Source: Lunularia cruciata (taxonomy: Eukaryota; Streptophyta; Marchantiopsida; Lunulariales; Lunulariaceae). Taken from it: 64,000 bases of DNA. The DNA lies in contig OX419759.1 of assembly GCA_948567375.1 (NCBI GenBank), forward strand, positions 6,974,744-7,038,743, written 5' to 3'. Numbering within the stretch: the first letter of the stretch is position 1; each line of letters begins with the position of its first letter. The translations under genes were made by a program, and so were the position numbers. Below the pieces are notes generated by a model. The model was not told where the DNA came from. It saw only the letters and a program-made list of their open reading frames with translations, and did not search any database. Below, one piece after another: positions 11,454-22,900 of the stretch.

Positions 11454-14400
11454 AATAGAGTCTGTATGAGAAATCTGCCCTACCGCACCTAAGATAGCCG
11501 AGCTATGCAAGTCGTACGGTCTACACACAACTGGAGTATCCGAAGAAACATCACCTAATGTGATTGCTCTCCTATGGATTGCACCAGTCACTGCCCTCTG
11601 TAAAGCAATGGACACACGCTGTCTAAAGTAAGCTACAAAGTATGAGAGTGAGAGTGGTACCCCCTGACGCCTAACATGATAAGCTCTCGTGCACTCCCTG
11701 ACAAATGTGTCAAATGCCGTGTCCATCGCTCCATATAACTCCAAGGCTAGAGGAACAAAGAGGTGACCTCGCTGCATGCCCCTATACTTGGAGACCTTGC
11801 GACCTGCTGCTGCACTCGCCGCCCATCCAGGGGGATGGGTAATCACTCCCTCCAAAACTGTATCTTGCGTAGGGTTCGTGACCACAACATCCGCTACTAT
11901 CACCTGATCATCTCGGACCAAGTATAAGTCTGCCTTGACACGTGTCGTCTGCAAAGCATACGAACGCTCCCTCCAAGCCATGTATCCACTCTCTCTGGCC
12001 ATAGCAAACACTATGTCTCTAATGGCATCATTGGTAGCTATCCTCTGTCCTCCAAAAGGACGCCATGTCATGTGGACCGCCGCTGCATCTAGTGTAGAAC
12101 CACACTCACAAGTGAGTAGTGAAGATGCAGATGGGTGGACCAAACCTAGGCGAAACCTCATCACTGTTGAGAAAGTAGTTGGTGCGAGTCTGAAAGCCCT
12201 AATGCATGGTCGAGCTAGGATCCAAGAGCCTGCACCCTTGCCAGAGCAAGAGCGTAGACGTGCTCTAGTAGCCTGAGGAATGGACGAGTCAACTAAGAGA
12301 GAATGTAGCGTATGCTCACACTGTCGCTCCATCAAGGAAGACTGTAGACCTCTTGTCCAATCTGACAATAGTGAAGCAAACGGTGGAAAACCCTCTTGTG
12401 CTTGTGGGGATAGACTATCTCTTGTCTACCACAATAACACCTGGAGAGAAAAGGATCCACCCTCCACCTCTGTCACATAAGTCTCCAAAACCGGCCTATC
12501 AGCAACCACAAAACGAGAGGAAAGTAGGGGTGCCGAGACAACCCAACTACCCAAAAATGCTATTGGTGCCATCTCCTCCATAGTAAGCAAGCCAACCCCA
12601 CCACATGAGATTGGTAGAGCCGTTTGTCTATGTGCCAAATCCCCTGTCACACACTCAAAAGTCCTTGGTCCAATAATATCACCAAAAACTCCCATAATCC
12701 TCCTATCAAATGCTCTCAGACGATAGGAAGGACGGTGAGGGGGGAACTATACAGATGAGGTAGGATGGTCGACGAGCAATACTGGAAGAGAGTATACCAA
12801 ATGCCACCTGCGGATCTCCTAGTAATGGAAGGTCATCCACATGGAGAACATCCTCTGCAAGGGCAGCATCCAATAAGCGTGTGACAAAATCCTCCGATCC
12901 TACTGGCACTCCAAGAACACGAAGTCCATCTGTGGATGGGATACACCCCTTTGGAAGCTCAAGATGGGGAGGGATACCTAAAGGGGACCATGCCCTATAC
13001 TTTGACACCTTGACTTTCAAGCCTACTAGATGTAGCTTGGTAGTCAAGTAGTCAAAGGCCTGCCTAATCTGATCTACAGGGCCTATGATGTGTGTATCAT
13101 CTGCCAAGAAGGGAAATACACAACTTGGCATGGCCAAAGTAGTAGATAGGAGAGCTCTAAAATGAGCCATGGCAAATAAGGCCCCCCCCCCAAAGGATCT
13201 CCCTAACGTGTACCAATAGCTGACTCCTAGACGGTGACTCCCTCCTGTGAACCACCATGCTGGTAGTAAAGGGAAGCAAAAGAGCCATAAAAAGACCGCA
13301 CAAAAGGAATGAGACTCGCCAAGGATCCACCAGCCCCCCTAAGCTCTCTAAAGATGGATGCACGTGAGACGCTATTAAAAGCGTTCTCAACATCCACCTA
13401 TAGGATGACCCACTCCGGATGGATATCTAGGAGTGCTCTAATGCCTAGAGATATAGCCTCATATCCTCCAAGTGTAGCTACTCCAAACTGATGTGGACTA
13501 AGGTGCTGTCAAAAGTGAGAACGATGTTGAAGGACAATGGTACGACTGACCAAACGCAAAAAGATCTCTCTAATAGTAATCAATCTAATGCCTCCCGTGT
13601 CCTTCTTGATCGCGAGAAATTGACTAGCACCTAAGACCCAACTAACAGACATAGGAATGTCTCCTCTCGCTACTGCTGCAGCCACCTAAAACAACTCGGT
13701 AAAACCACTAAAAGGATCATCTGCTTGGAAGCAATCTCTAAGGTGCTCATAAACCATCCCAGACAAGCCTCTTGAGGAAAAGCAAGGGGCAGTGCACAAT
13801 GCTTGTGCAAGTAGCGACCTATCAAGACATAAAGGCTGCTCAGGCTGATAATCTAAGACCTCTAGTGGTAGTCCCTCTACTGCTATAGGATGCAATGAGC
13901 ATAGTGAAGAGATGGTCTCATCAGTAGGACTCGCTATAGACAAAGGGTGTAGCGCTTGTGCTGCTCTACTAAACTCTCCCGCCTGACCCAATGTCCTACA
14001 TCGTCGTAATCGAGTGGAATCTATGGTATCCTGTGGCAATGCTTGCCTCCTAAATCGTGTAGCCCTAACAGACTCCTCCTGAAGGGCTGCCCAATCTCCC
14101 ACTCGGAATCGATGAAATCTAGCCGTCACCTCTCTATGCCCCGCACGTCCCCCTCTAGCATAACGAAGACACCATCAAGGGAGTAGGAGGAATAGGAACC
14201 ACGCTAACTCGTCCAAGGGATCACGTGCCAAACAATCCAGTGGTAGACAAAAAGCGTGTCTAGCCTCATCATGGAGTGTGCGGGGTAGCCTATGGAATAG
14301 ACGTGGACATGGAAAACTAGTCTCAAATAACGCCAAAATGCAACCCGCTTGAGAAGCTAACTACTCCCACGACTCAATCGGTATCCCTGGAACGATCAAC

Positions 14401-14672
14401 AAAGGTATAGAAGAAGCGTGCGTAATCTCGAGTGTCACTACTGTCAATGTGGTCGCTCGTCTCACGTGGGCATCCCAAGTGGTCCAATCATAGTCCTTGT
14501 GCATCCTTCCCACATGGGTCTTTACCCCTTGCAAGGTAAAGCGTCGGTGACACACCGGGCATGGTGTATCCCGACCCGCTCTATGCGACCCCACATGGGA
14601 AGGTGTAGCCATGGCTAGCACAAGAATAGGGATAGTAACACATGATACTCCTCCCCATATCTGCAAAACCAC
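11445..14672 (-). pseudogene. LINE polyprotein, copy A (C2H2 - RT - RLE), broken
   Basis: Domains in order on the minus strand: a C2H2 finger CPVC...H....H (Cys38, Cys41, His53, His58 counted from 14672; Met21 at 14612 is an alternative start); an RT amino-terminal region GLSGMVYEHLRDCF near 13750; RT motif A VDVENAF near 13385; motif B GDPLGG near 13195; motif C FLADDTHIIGP near 13105; then a 307-residue C-terminal block from 12368 to 11445. That block holds CEC...H and the nuclease residues KAD147, AD160 and KVSKY191-195. The last knuckle cysteine is lost (HMTWR where copies B and C have HMTRC). I infer about three frameshifts, one of them at the G-run of GDPLGG, plus several in-frame stops, many of them TAG in place of CAG. 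The function known for the family is target-primed reverse transcription. This copy cannot encode it. Confidence 0.88.
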
Positions 14673-15078
14673 AACCCCTCACATCCCAACTCACATAAGA
14701 AAACAATCTCTCCAAACCCTAAAATCTATAAACTCTCATAACTTTCAATTTCCATCTCCAAAATTTTCAAAAATTAAATTCTCATGAAACTTAATCATGA
14801 AAAACAAGGGATTAGAAATTAAAATTCCCAACCCATCACTCTCAACCCTAAAAAAGCTAAAAATCTTCATAACTTTCTACTCCATTCTCCATAGTCTTCA
14901 ATCTAGGTGCCAATGGAACCGAAATTGAAAAACAAAGAGAATCAACTATTCACTCAAATGCTACATGCTAGAGAGCACTCAGAAATTATCAAAATTGTCT
15001 CACGTCTCTCCCTCCTCTCTTGTCTCCACACTCTCCCGCAGCTCCCCGCAACTCCCCGCAGCTAGTCACCAGTCACCA
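14673..15078 (-). other. 5' leader of LINE copy A with internal imperfect repeat
   Basis: The leader is AT-rich and non-coding. Its distal end is C/T-rich on the plus strand. Two related blocks, 14714-14775 and 14844-14906, both contain CCCTAAAA, CTCATAACTTTC or TTCATAACTTTC, and TCCA-TCTCCA-like stretches. Copy B shares the same leader to near 19900. RLE LINEs often carry promoter or ribozyme activity in the leader; nothing here proves either. Confidence 0.6.
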
Positions 15079-15090
15079 CTTGTATACAGT

Positions 15091-16211
15091 CGGACTTTTG
15101 ATTTAAGTGAAAGTATGGAAGGAAGCCTTTACTCTCGAGCATATATCATATTTAAATTTAGGCTTCTTTTGATCGGATTTAAATCATGAAAGTTAGATCA
15201 TATCATAGAAGTCCAAATTGTAATTGCTATGAAAAAAATTTTCTTCTTATATCTCATTCTTAATTATAAAATATTAGGTGATAAATAATTAATAAGAAGA
15301 CCTATAAGTTCAGTGCTAGAATTGTGAAACATTTTCTCTTCAAAATTGGAAGAGTTTCTTATAACTTCAACAAGATTAGGACTTGGAGTATTACCCAACC
15401 CAATACTAAATCTAAACATTATACGTAATTATAAACTTGCTTATGATTGTTCTTGGTTTGTGAAGATGCATTATAAGGTGAACTTGGAAAATTCTTATTA
15501 TTTGAAATTTCCCCTTTGATGATATTAGTTGATTATTATATTGATGAAACTATAATGAATTAACTAGAAAAACTAGTGAAAGAATAATGTTCACTTAATG
15601 ACTTAATCACAAAAAGAAGAGTTCAACTTTATCCTCAACCATGGCAAAGTAAATAATCTAGAATAGGAATGTGGAGTTTCCACTCTAAAATTTGAACATG
15701 GTGAAAAAAAATGCCAATTTCAATTTGAAAATTTATTTCAATTCTTTATAAAGAAGATTTAATCTACTTGAAGTTTTATTTTTGGAAAAGATTGATACTA
15801 TAATTACTATATATATATTCCATAATATACTTCTACTGATTTTAGAAGAAGACATCTATACCAAGGTCAATACATACACTCGCAGACCAATGTCTGATTA
15901 TCACCGATTGAAAGCTATTGATATATCTTTTGCTTTCATTTGATGTCATAATGTGATTCTAACCTACGGTAACATGTGAGGACCAACTAAAATAAAGACA
16001 AATTGATGTGAAAAACTATATTGATATGGAACTGATAGGATATAGAGAAATGAGGACAGAAGCCGTTCATGAACGGGAGATCCAGAACTCACTGAGTGCA
16101 AATGCGATCAACAATTCAAAAATCTTTTTTAAAATTGTTTTATATTAATATACTATTGATATTATATAAAATTGTGATTTTATAAACATTACATAGAAGA
16201 CTTTCAATCTT
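15091..16211. other. AT-rich spacer between LINE copies A and B
   Basis: No gene or repeat was recognised. Composition is strongly AT-rich, and frames are closed in all readings. Confidence 0.5.
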
Positions 16212-16225
16212 CTTCTAAATATTAG

Positions 16226-19200
16226 TGAAAGGCGACCGCGTAGGAAAAAGAAAGGATGGGAAGACCCCATCAGGCCGTACAAGGGAGAGACAAAAAAAGG
16301 TAACATGGGGCTACGCCGCAATGGAATCTATATGAGAAATCTGCCCTACCGCACCTAAGATATCCGAGCTATGCAAGTCGTACGGTCTACACACAACTTG
16401 AGCATCCAAAGAAACATCACCTAATGTGATTGCTCTCCTATGGATTACACCAGCCACTACCCTCTATAGAGCAATGGACACACGCTGTCTAAAATATGCT
16501 ACAAAGTATGAGAGTGAGAGTGGTACCCCCTATGCCTAACATGATAAGCTCTTGTGCACTCCTTGACAAATGTGTCAAATGCCGTATCCATTGCTCCATA
16601 TTACTCCAAGGCTAGAGGAACAAAGAGGTGACCCCGCTGCATGCTCCTATACTTGGAGACCTTGCGACCTGCTGTTGCACTCGCCGCCCATCCAGGGGGA
16701 TGGGTAATCACTCCCTCCAAAACTGTATCCCGCATAGGGTCCGTAACCACGACATCCGCTACTGTCACCTGATCATCTCGGACCAAGTATAAGTTTGCCC
16801 TGACACGTGTCGTCTGCAAAGCATACAAACACTCCCTCCAAGCTAAGTATCCACTCTCTCTGGCCATAGCAAACACTATGTCTCTAATGGCATCATGGGT
16901 AGCTATCCTCTGCCCTCCAAAAGGACACCGTGTCATGTGGACCATTGCTGCATCTAGTGTAGAACCACACTCACAAGTGAGTAATGAAGATGCAGATGGG
17001 TGGACCAAACCTAGGTGAAACCTCATTGCTATAGAGAAAGTAGCGGGTGCAAGTTGGAAAGCCCTAATGCACGGTCGAGCTAGGATCCAAGAGCCTGTAT
17101 CCTTGCCGGAGCAAGAGCAAAGACGTACTTTAGTAACCTGAGGAATGGACGAGTTGACTAAGAGAGAATGTAGCGTATGCTCACACTGTCCCTCCATCAA
17201 GGAAGACTATAAACCTCTAGTCCAATCTGACAATAGTGAAGCAAAAGGTGGAAAATCCTCTCATGCTTGTGGGAATAGACTATCTCTCGTCTACCGCAAT
17301 GACACCTAGAGAGAAAAGGATCCTCTCTCCACCTTTGTCACATAAGTCTCCAAAATCGGCCTATCAGCAACCACAAAACAAGAGGAAAGTAGGGATGCCG
17401 AGACCAACTACCTAAAAACGCTATAGGTGCAATCTCCTCCATAGAAAGCAAGTCAACCCCATCATATGAGATCGGTAGAGCCGTCTACGTGCCAAATCCC
17501 CTATCACACACTCAAAAGTCCCTAGTCCAAATCACCAAAGACTCCCATAATCCTCCTATCAAATGTCGTGATAGGAAGGACGGTGATGGAGGAATGGTAC
17601 GGATGAGGTAGGATGGTTGACGAGCAATACTTGAAGAGAGTATACCAAATGCCACATGTGGATCTCCTAGTAATGGAAGGTCATCCACATGGAGAACATC
17701 CTCTGCAAGAGTAGCGTCTAAGAAGCGTGTGACAAAATCCTCCGATCCTACTAGCACTCCAAGAACATGAAGTCCATCTGTGGATGTGATACAACCCTTT
17801 GGAAGCTCAAGATGGAGAGGGATACCTAAAGGGGACCATGCCCTACACTTTGGCACCTTGACTCTCAAGCCTACTAGATGTAGCTTGGTAGTCAAGTAGT
17901 CAAAGGCCTACCTAATCTGATCTACAGTGCCTACGATGTGTGTATCATCTGCCAAGGAGGGAAATACACAACCTGGCATGGCCAAATTAGTAGATAAGAA
18001 AGCTCTAAAGAGAGCCATGGCAAATAAGGGCCCCCCCCCCCCCAAAGGATCTCCCTAACGTGTACCAACAATTGACTCCAAGATGGTGATTCCTTCCTAT
18101 GAACCACCATGCTGGTAGTAAAGGGAAGCCGGAGAGCCATAAAAAGACCGCACAAAAGGAATGAGACTCGCCAAGGATCCACCAGCCTCCCTAAGCTCTC
18201 TAAAGATGGATGCACATGAGACGCTATTAAAGCGTTCTCAACATCCACCTGTAGAATGATCCACTCCGGATGGATATCTAGGAGTGCTCTAATGCCTAGA
18301 GATATAGCCTCACATCCTCTCGGTGTAGCTACTCCAAATTGATGTGGACTAAGGTGCTATTGAAAGTGAGAATGATGTTGAAGGACAATGGTACGTCTGA
18401 CCAAACTCAAAAAGATCTCCCCAATAGCAATCCGTCTAATACCTCCCGTGTCCTTCCCCATTGCGAGAAGTCAACTAGCACCTAACACCCGACTAACAGA
18501 CATAGGAATGTCTCCTCTTGCTACTGCTGCAGCCACCTAAAACAACTCGATAAAACCACTAGAAGGATCATCTGCATGGAAGCAATCTCTAAGGTGCTCA
18601 TAAACCATCCTTGACAAGCCTCTTGAGGAAAGGCAAGGGGCGGTGCACAATGCTTGTGCAAATAGCGACCTACCAAAACATAAAGGTTGCTCAGGCTGAT
18701 AATCTAAGACCTCTAGTGGTAGTCCCTCTACTACTATAAGATGTGGTGAGCGTAGGGAAGAGATGGTCTCATCATTAGGACTCGCTATAGACAAAGGTGT
18801 AGCGCTCGTGTTGCTCTACTAAATTCTCTTGCTTGACCCAATGTCCTACATCGTCGTAATCGAGTGGAATCTGTGGTATCTTGTGGCAATGCTTGTCTCC
18901 TAAATTGTGTAGCCCTAACAAACTCTTGAAAGGCTGCCCAATCCCCCGCTTGGAATCGATGAAATCTAGCAGCCACCTCTCTATGCCCTGCACGTCCCCC
19001 TCTAGCATAACAAAGACACCATTGAGGGAGTAAGAGGAATATGAACCACGCTAACTCGTCCAAGGGATCACATGCCAAACGGTCTAATGGTAGGCAAAAA
19101 GCCTATCTAGCCTCATCATGGAGTGTGCGGGGTAGCCTATGGAATAGACGTGGACATGGAAAACTAGTCTCAAATAACCCCAAAATGCAACTTGCCTAAG

Positions 19201-19908
19201 AAGCTAACCACTCCCACGACTTGATCGGTATCCCTAGAACTATCAACGAAGATATAGAAGAAGCGTGCATAATCCAGAGTGTCACTGCTATCGATGTGGT
19301 CGCTCGTCTCACGTGGGCATCCCAAGTGGTCAATCATAGTCCTTGTGCATCCTTCCCACATGGATCTTTACCCCTTGTGAGGTAAAGCATCAGTGACACA
19401 CCAAGCATGGTGTATCCCCGACCCGCTCTAGGCGACCCTACATGGGAAGGTGTAGCCATGGCTAGCACAAGAATAATGATAGTAACACATGTTACTCCAC
19501 TCCATATTTGTAAAACCACAACCCCTCACATCCTAATTCACATAAAAAACAATCTCTCCAAACCCTAAAATCTATAAATTCTCATAACTTTCAATTTCTA
19601 TCTCCAAAATTTTCAAACTAAATTCTCATGAAACTTAATCATGAAAACCAAGAGATTGAAAATGAAAATCTCTAATCTATCACTCTCAATGTATAATGAT
19701 CACTCTAAACCTTAAAAAATCTAAATATCCTCATAATTTTCTACTCCATTCTCTATAGTCTTTAATCTAGGTGTCGATGAAACCAAAATTGAAAAATGAA
19801 ACAAATCTACTATTCAGTCGAATGCTACGCGCTAGAAAGCTCTAAAAAATTACAGATATTGTCTCACTATCTCTCCTTCCTCTCCTCTCTCTACACTCTC
19901 CCGCTGAG
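16226..19908 (-). mobile_element. Full-length RLE-type non-LTR retrotransposon, copy B
   Basis: The element is about 3.7 kb and is flanked by a perfect 14-bp duplication, CTTCTAAATATTAG, at 16212-16225 and 19909-19922. It is collinear with copy A from the leader to the 3' terminus (GGCGACCGCGTAGG on the plus strand at its 3' edge). Small differences are scattered throughout. The TSD differs from that of copy A, so the two neighbouring same-strand copies are separate insertions and not one duplicated segment. Confidence 0.9.
16311..19519 (-). pseudogene. LINE polyprotein, copy B (C2H2 - RT - RLE), broken
   Basis: The order is as in copy A. The finger region near 19440 is frameshifted before its histidines. 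The RT amino-terminal region reads LSRMVYEHLRDCF near 18600, and motif A reads LQVDVENA near 18240. Motif B, GDPLGG near 18050, is interrupted by a G-run of 13. Motif C lies near 17945. The C-terminal block (17200 down to 16311) keeps the complete knuckle CEC...H...C (HMTRC) and reads RANLYL where copy A reads KADLYL, so the first nuclease aspartate is changed to Asn; ADVVVTDP and KVSKY are kept. Frameshifts and in-frame TAG codons break the frame, three of the TAGs at the same Gln positions as in copy A. It is inactive as it stands. Confidence 0.85.
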
Positions 19909-19922
19909 CTTCTAAATATTAG

Positions 19923-22900
19923 GGTTATCTTACAATCTACTACAGTTATCGTACGAACTTAATTTCTATTATAATATTGTTATCAGGACTTAAGTTGTCA
20001 AGTTAACCAGAGCTCTCTGATCATAATAGAGATTCGAATCTCCGCGATGCATCAATAAGTAGTTCATTGGGAGTTGGATTTGATTGGTAATTAGTCCATC
20101 AAAATGTCATATTAGCGATGTAGAAACATATTTCTTCGAATTGCTCCGTTAATTTTGAGATCATTTTGGAAGACAATTTCAGTTAAATCTAAGGGTATGT
20201 TTGCTTTCATCGTGAAGTATAATATTCTGAAGAAAAAGATGAATTTTAAATTAACATAGTATCTAGAACTGATTGGAGGAAGGACAAAAAAGCAAAAAAT
20301 GATGCCAAGTAGTTGAAGCTTAAAAGGAAGACCTTACTGTCAGCATGTAAAGCAGAAACGCGAACTCCTACCTTGTGGTCATGCAAACCTCAAGCTGAGG
20401 TCAACTTCGAACCCCAGGTAGAAAAGCTGACAAGGGAGTGAAGTCAACATCTAACCTCAGGTCATTTGGTCACTAACTGAGAAAGTGTACGAAGCCTCTG
20501 CGGATCCCCGTGGTAGTACAGTGCCGTAGTACTGGATGTCAGGAACACCAAGAAGATTAAGGTTGACAGACTGACCACGACAAGGGCTACGTAGACCCCA
20601 CACCACTGACGGTCTGTAGATTCGTCGACGGTAGACTACGTATGTTGTAGATGCGTAACAACTTGGATAAGTTCGGTTGATTCCATTACCAGTTGAGTTA
20701 GTATCGCTTGGCTGGTCCGATAACTTGAGATCGCAGACTCATGTTAGTAGAAGTTAGTGAACGAGGGAACGAGTGACACTGGAGGGGTCTGTTAACTGAA
20801 TTTTACGGGGTCGCTTTCTTTTCTCCGTCGACAAATTACCGACTCTTTGACTTCTTTAACTTCGTGCCCGGAACGACGTGAATATGGCCACCAAGGGGTT
20901 GTGTAGCCTAACCATGGCGGACTTATAGTTAAGTTAAGGATAAGTCTGCCTTGAAGAGACTTGTTCCGGGCTCCCTCTTAAAGTTCTCGTGGTGCAGGAA
21001 ATCGGATCGAGTCGCAGAGTAATCCTTCAATCCGTGACCCCTTTCCGAGGCTGACTGATCTAAGAAGAGACAGATCGATAACATGCTGTACGCTTTAATT
21101 TCCCACTGCACTGCCAACTTGGCCTTAATGCAGCAATCTAGCTCTGCAGAGCAATGTGCATGAAGACCTGAGGTGATGGATGAGGCACAGAAAAGAGCAG
21201 AGGACGAGATGGTAGGGCCCCGAGTCCTCTGTTGTGGGGGATCAATTTAGCAGTTTCTTGGTCGAGGATTGATAGTCTTTTGCCCCGGAGTAGGGCCTAG
21301 GATGTGAGCGGCTCCTAGATGGTAAGCATTTGGCAGGCCCACGGAGATCGAGAGGGGAGGAACTCTGAGTTCGTTGCGACGGGGCGATTCTGCGGGTCAT
21401 TATGTGTCGAGCCAGCCGACAATCAGGCTCACGCACCTTCTCGTTAGCGATAGCGAAGAACTGCCGTTTAATCGGAGTTATGGGGGAGTTAGAACTTCGT
21501 TCAAGATTTTGGACGTAGTGGTTAGTTTGGTTGCAACAGAACAGAAGAAGACGGAGAGTAGAAACCTGAATGCTACCGTATTTTGTTGGGCTAGTACTGA
21601 GAGAGAAAAGCATGCTGCTGGGCGAGTACAGAAGTGAATGTAAACACTAGTTTTTTATGCTGATTCGGTGGAAAAAATCTGCAATCGAAGCCGTTGTAGA
21701 TACCATCTGGATAATGTCCCAGAGCTTCCATGGAACCCGTGCTTCTGCAAGACGGGTATCCAAATTAACTAAGGTTCGCTTAGTTCGAAACCGAGCCTTC
21801 AGTGTGTAGGATACTCGTTAATCTGGTTAGTCTTGACATTGATTGTGAATCAGGGCAGTTCGTAAGATCTGAGAAAGAAGTTCCATGCTGCTGCATGGAA
21901 CAGCTTTTTGTCATTAAAGCTTCTCCTTCAACGCGGATGCACGATTTGTTTTCTTGCCAACTCACGAACCAACCTCTACTTTATCTGGATTTGTATCCTT
22001 CGTTGGTTGCTTAAGATAGAGGTAAAAGTCAAACTACTTGAAGGAACATCGCCCTTCCCAGCGTTCATACATTTCAATTGTACCGGCAATGCAGATTTTG
22101 TAATCTTTTGAGCTTATAAAAACACTCAACCTCAAGAGATTATATCGAACTCTATTATCCTTTGTCTCCTATTCCTCGGTAATAAGCTCAGGTTCTTAGT
22201 TACAGTGATTTGAATTCCATCTAGTTCTGGGGTCGCAGAATCAGCTTCTTGTGGACATCAATAAAGATCAGGAGAGGTGCCTCTCGATCAAATCCATCAC
22301 ATTATCTCCTGTAAACCTCATGTTGGTGAAAAGATTAAAACATCGTTGTAGTATCGAAAGTTCTACTGGCAACCTCTACTTGCAATGCGTCTATGAGTGC
22401 CATGTGTCTGATGCCATTTGCTCGAAGGTGATAGTTTGTCAAGTCACTGATGAGAGCTGGTCAACTTCATGATGATCTTCACCTTCCTCAATTTAGAAAA
22501 GGAACTCCAATTCTTACAAACTCAGTATGAGATTTTGAATAGCCGATGGAAGAGGTTAACAAGAAAGTCTTCACCGAACTCCCTTCCAAAACAAGAAAAC
22601 ACGTCGAGTCACTGGTAAAAGAGAGGTTTCCTCCAAAGAGATTTATTGCAAATTTAGAAGTAATTTGTGGTGTCATTGGTGAAGAACGTCCTCTTCAGGT
22701 AATATGGTTATCTTACACGATTACAGCGTGAATGAATGAATGTCGTTGAATGTTCACAGAAGTCCAAGAGGGGCCACGGGATACAGAGCAAAACCTTCAG
22801 TAAGAAGTCCGTGTATGTTTCGTTGTACTGTAGCGCGTTAAACATCCGCCTTTTTCTAGACCTTCCCCGGGACACCTGTGCTACTGAGGAAGCTAGAACG

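Larger units (their letters stand above)
11356..15078 (-). mobile_element. Full-length RLE-type non-LTR retrotransposon, copy A
   Basis: This element of about 3.7 kb is flanked by a perfect 12-bp target-site duplication, CTTGTATACAGT, at 11344-11355 and 15079-15090. Read on the minus strand it has a 5' leader of about 400 nt, one long broken coding region (C2H2 finger, reverse transcriptase, knuckle, restriction-like endonuclease), a 3' UTR of about 80 nt with hairpins, and the terminus GGTCGCC followed by a pyrimidine-rich tail. There is no poly(A). The layout matches the R2/NeSL-like RLE group rather than the apurinic-endonuclease L1 and RTE clades usual in plants. The clade assignment rests on motif reading, not on a tree. 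Confidence 0.9.

Noticed and set aside
11935-12276. Plus-strand open frame over the LINE nuclease region
   Set aside because: It is antisense to the recognised RLE domain and shows no motif.
13181-13200. Programmed frameshift at the G-run of the RT
   Set aside because: Both copies are pseudogenes with differing run lengths, and homopolymer slippage explains this more simply.
20028-20056. tRNA T-arm-like GAGATTCGAATCTC
   Set aside because: The stem does not pair properly around the standard 7-nt T-loop, and no acceptor, D-arm or anticodon arm could be built around it.
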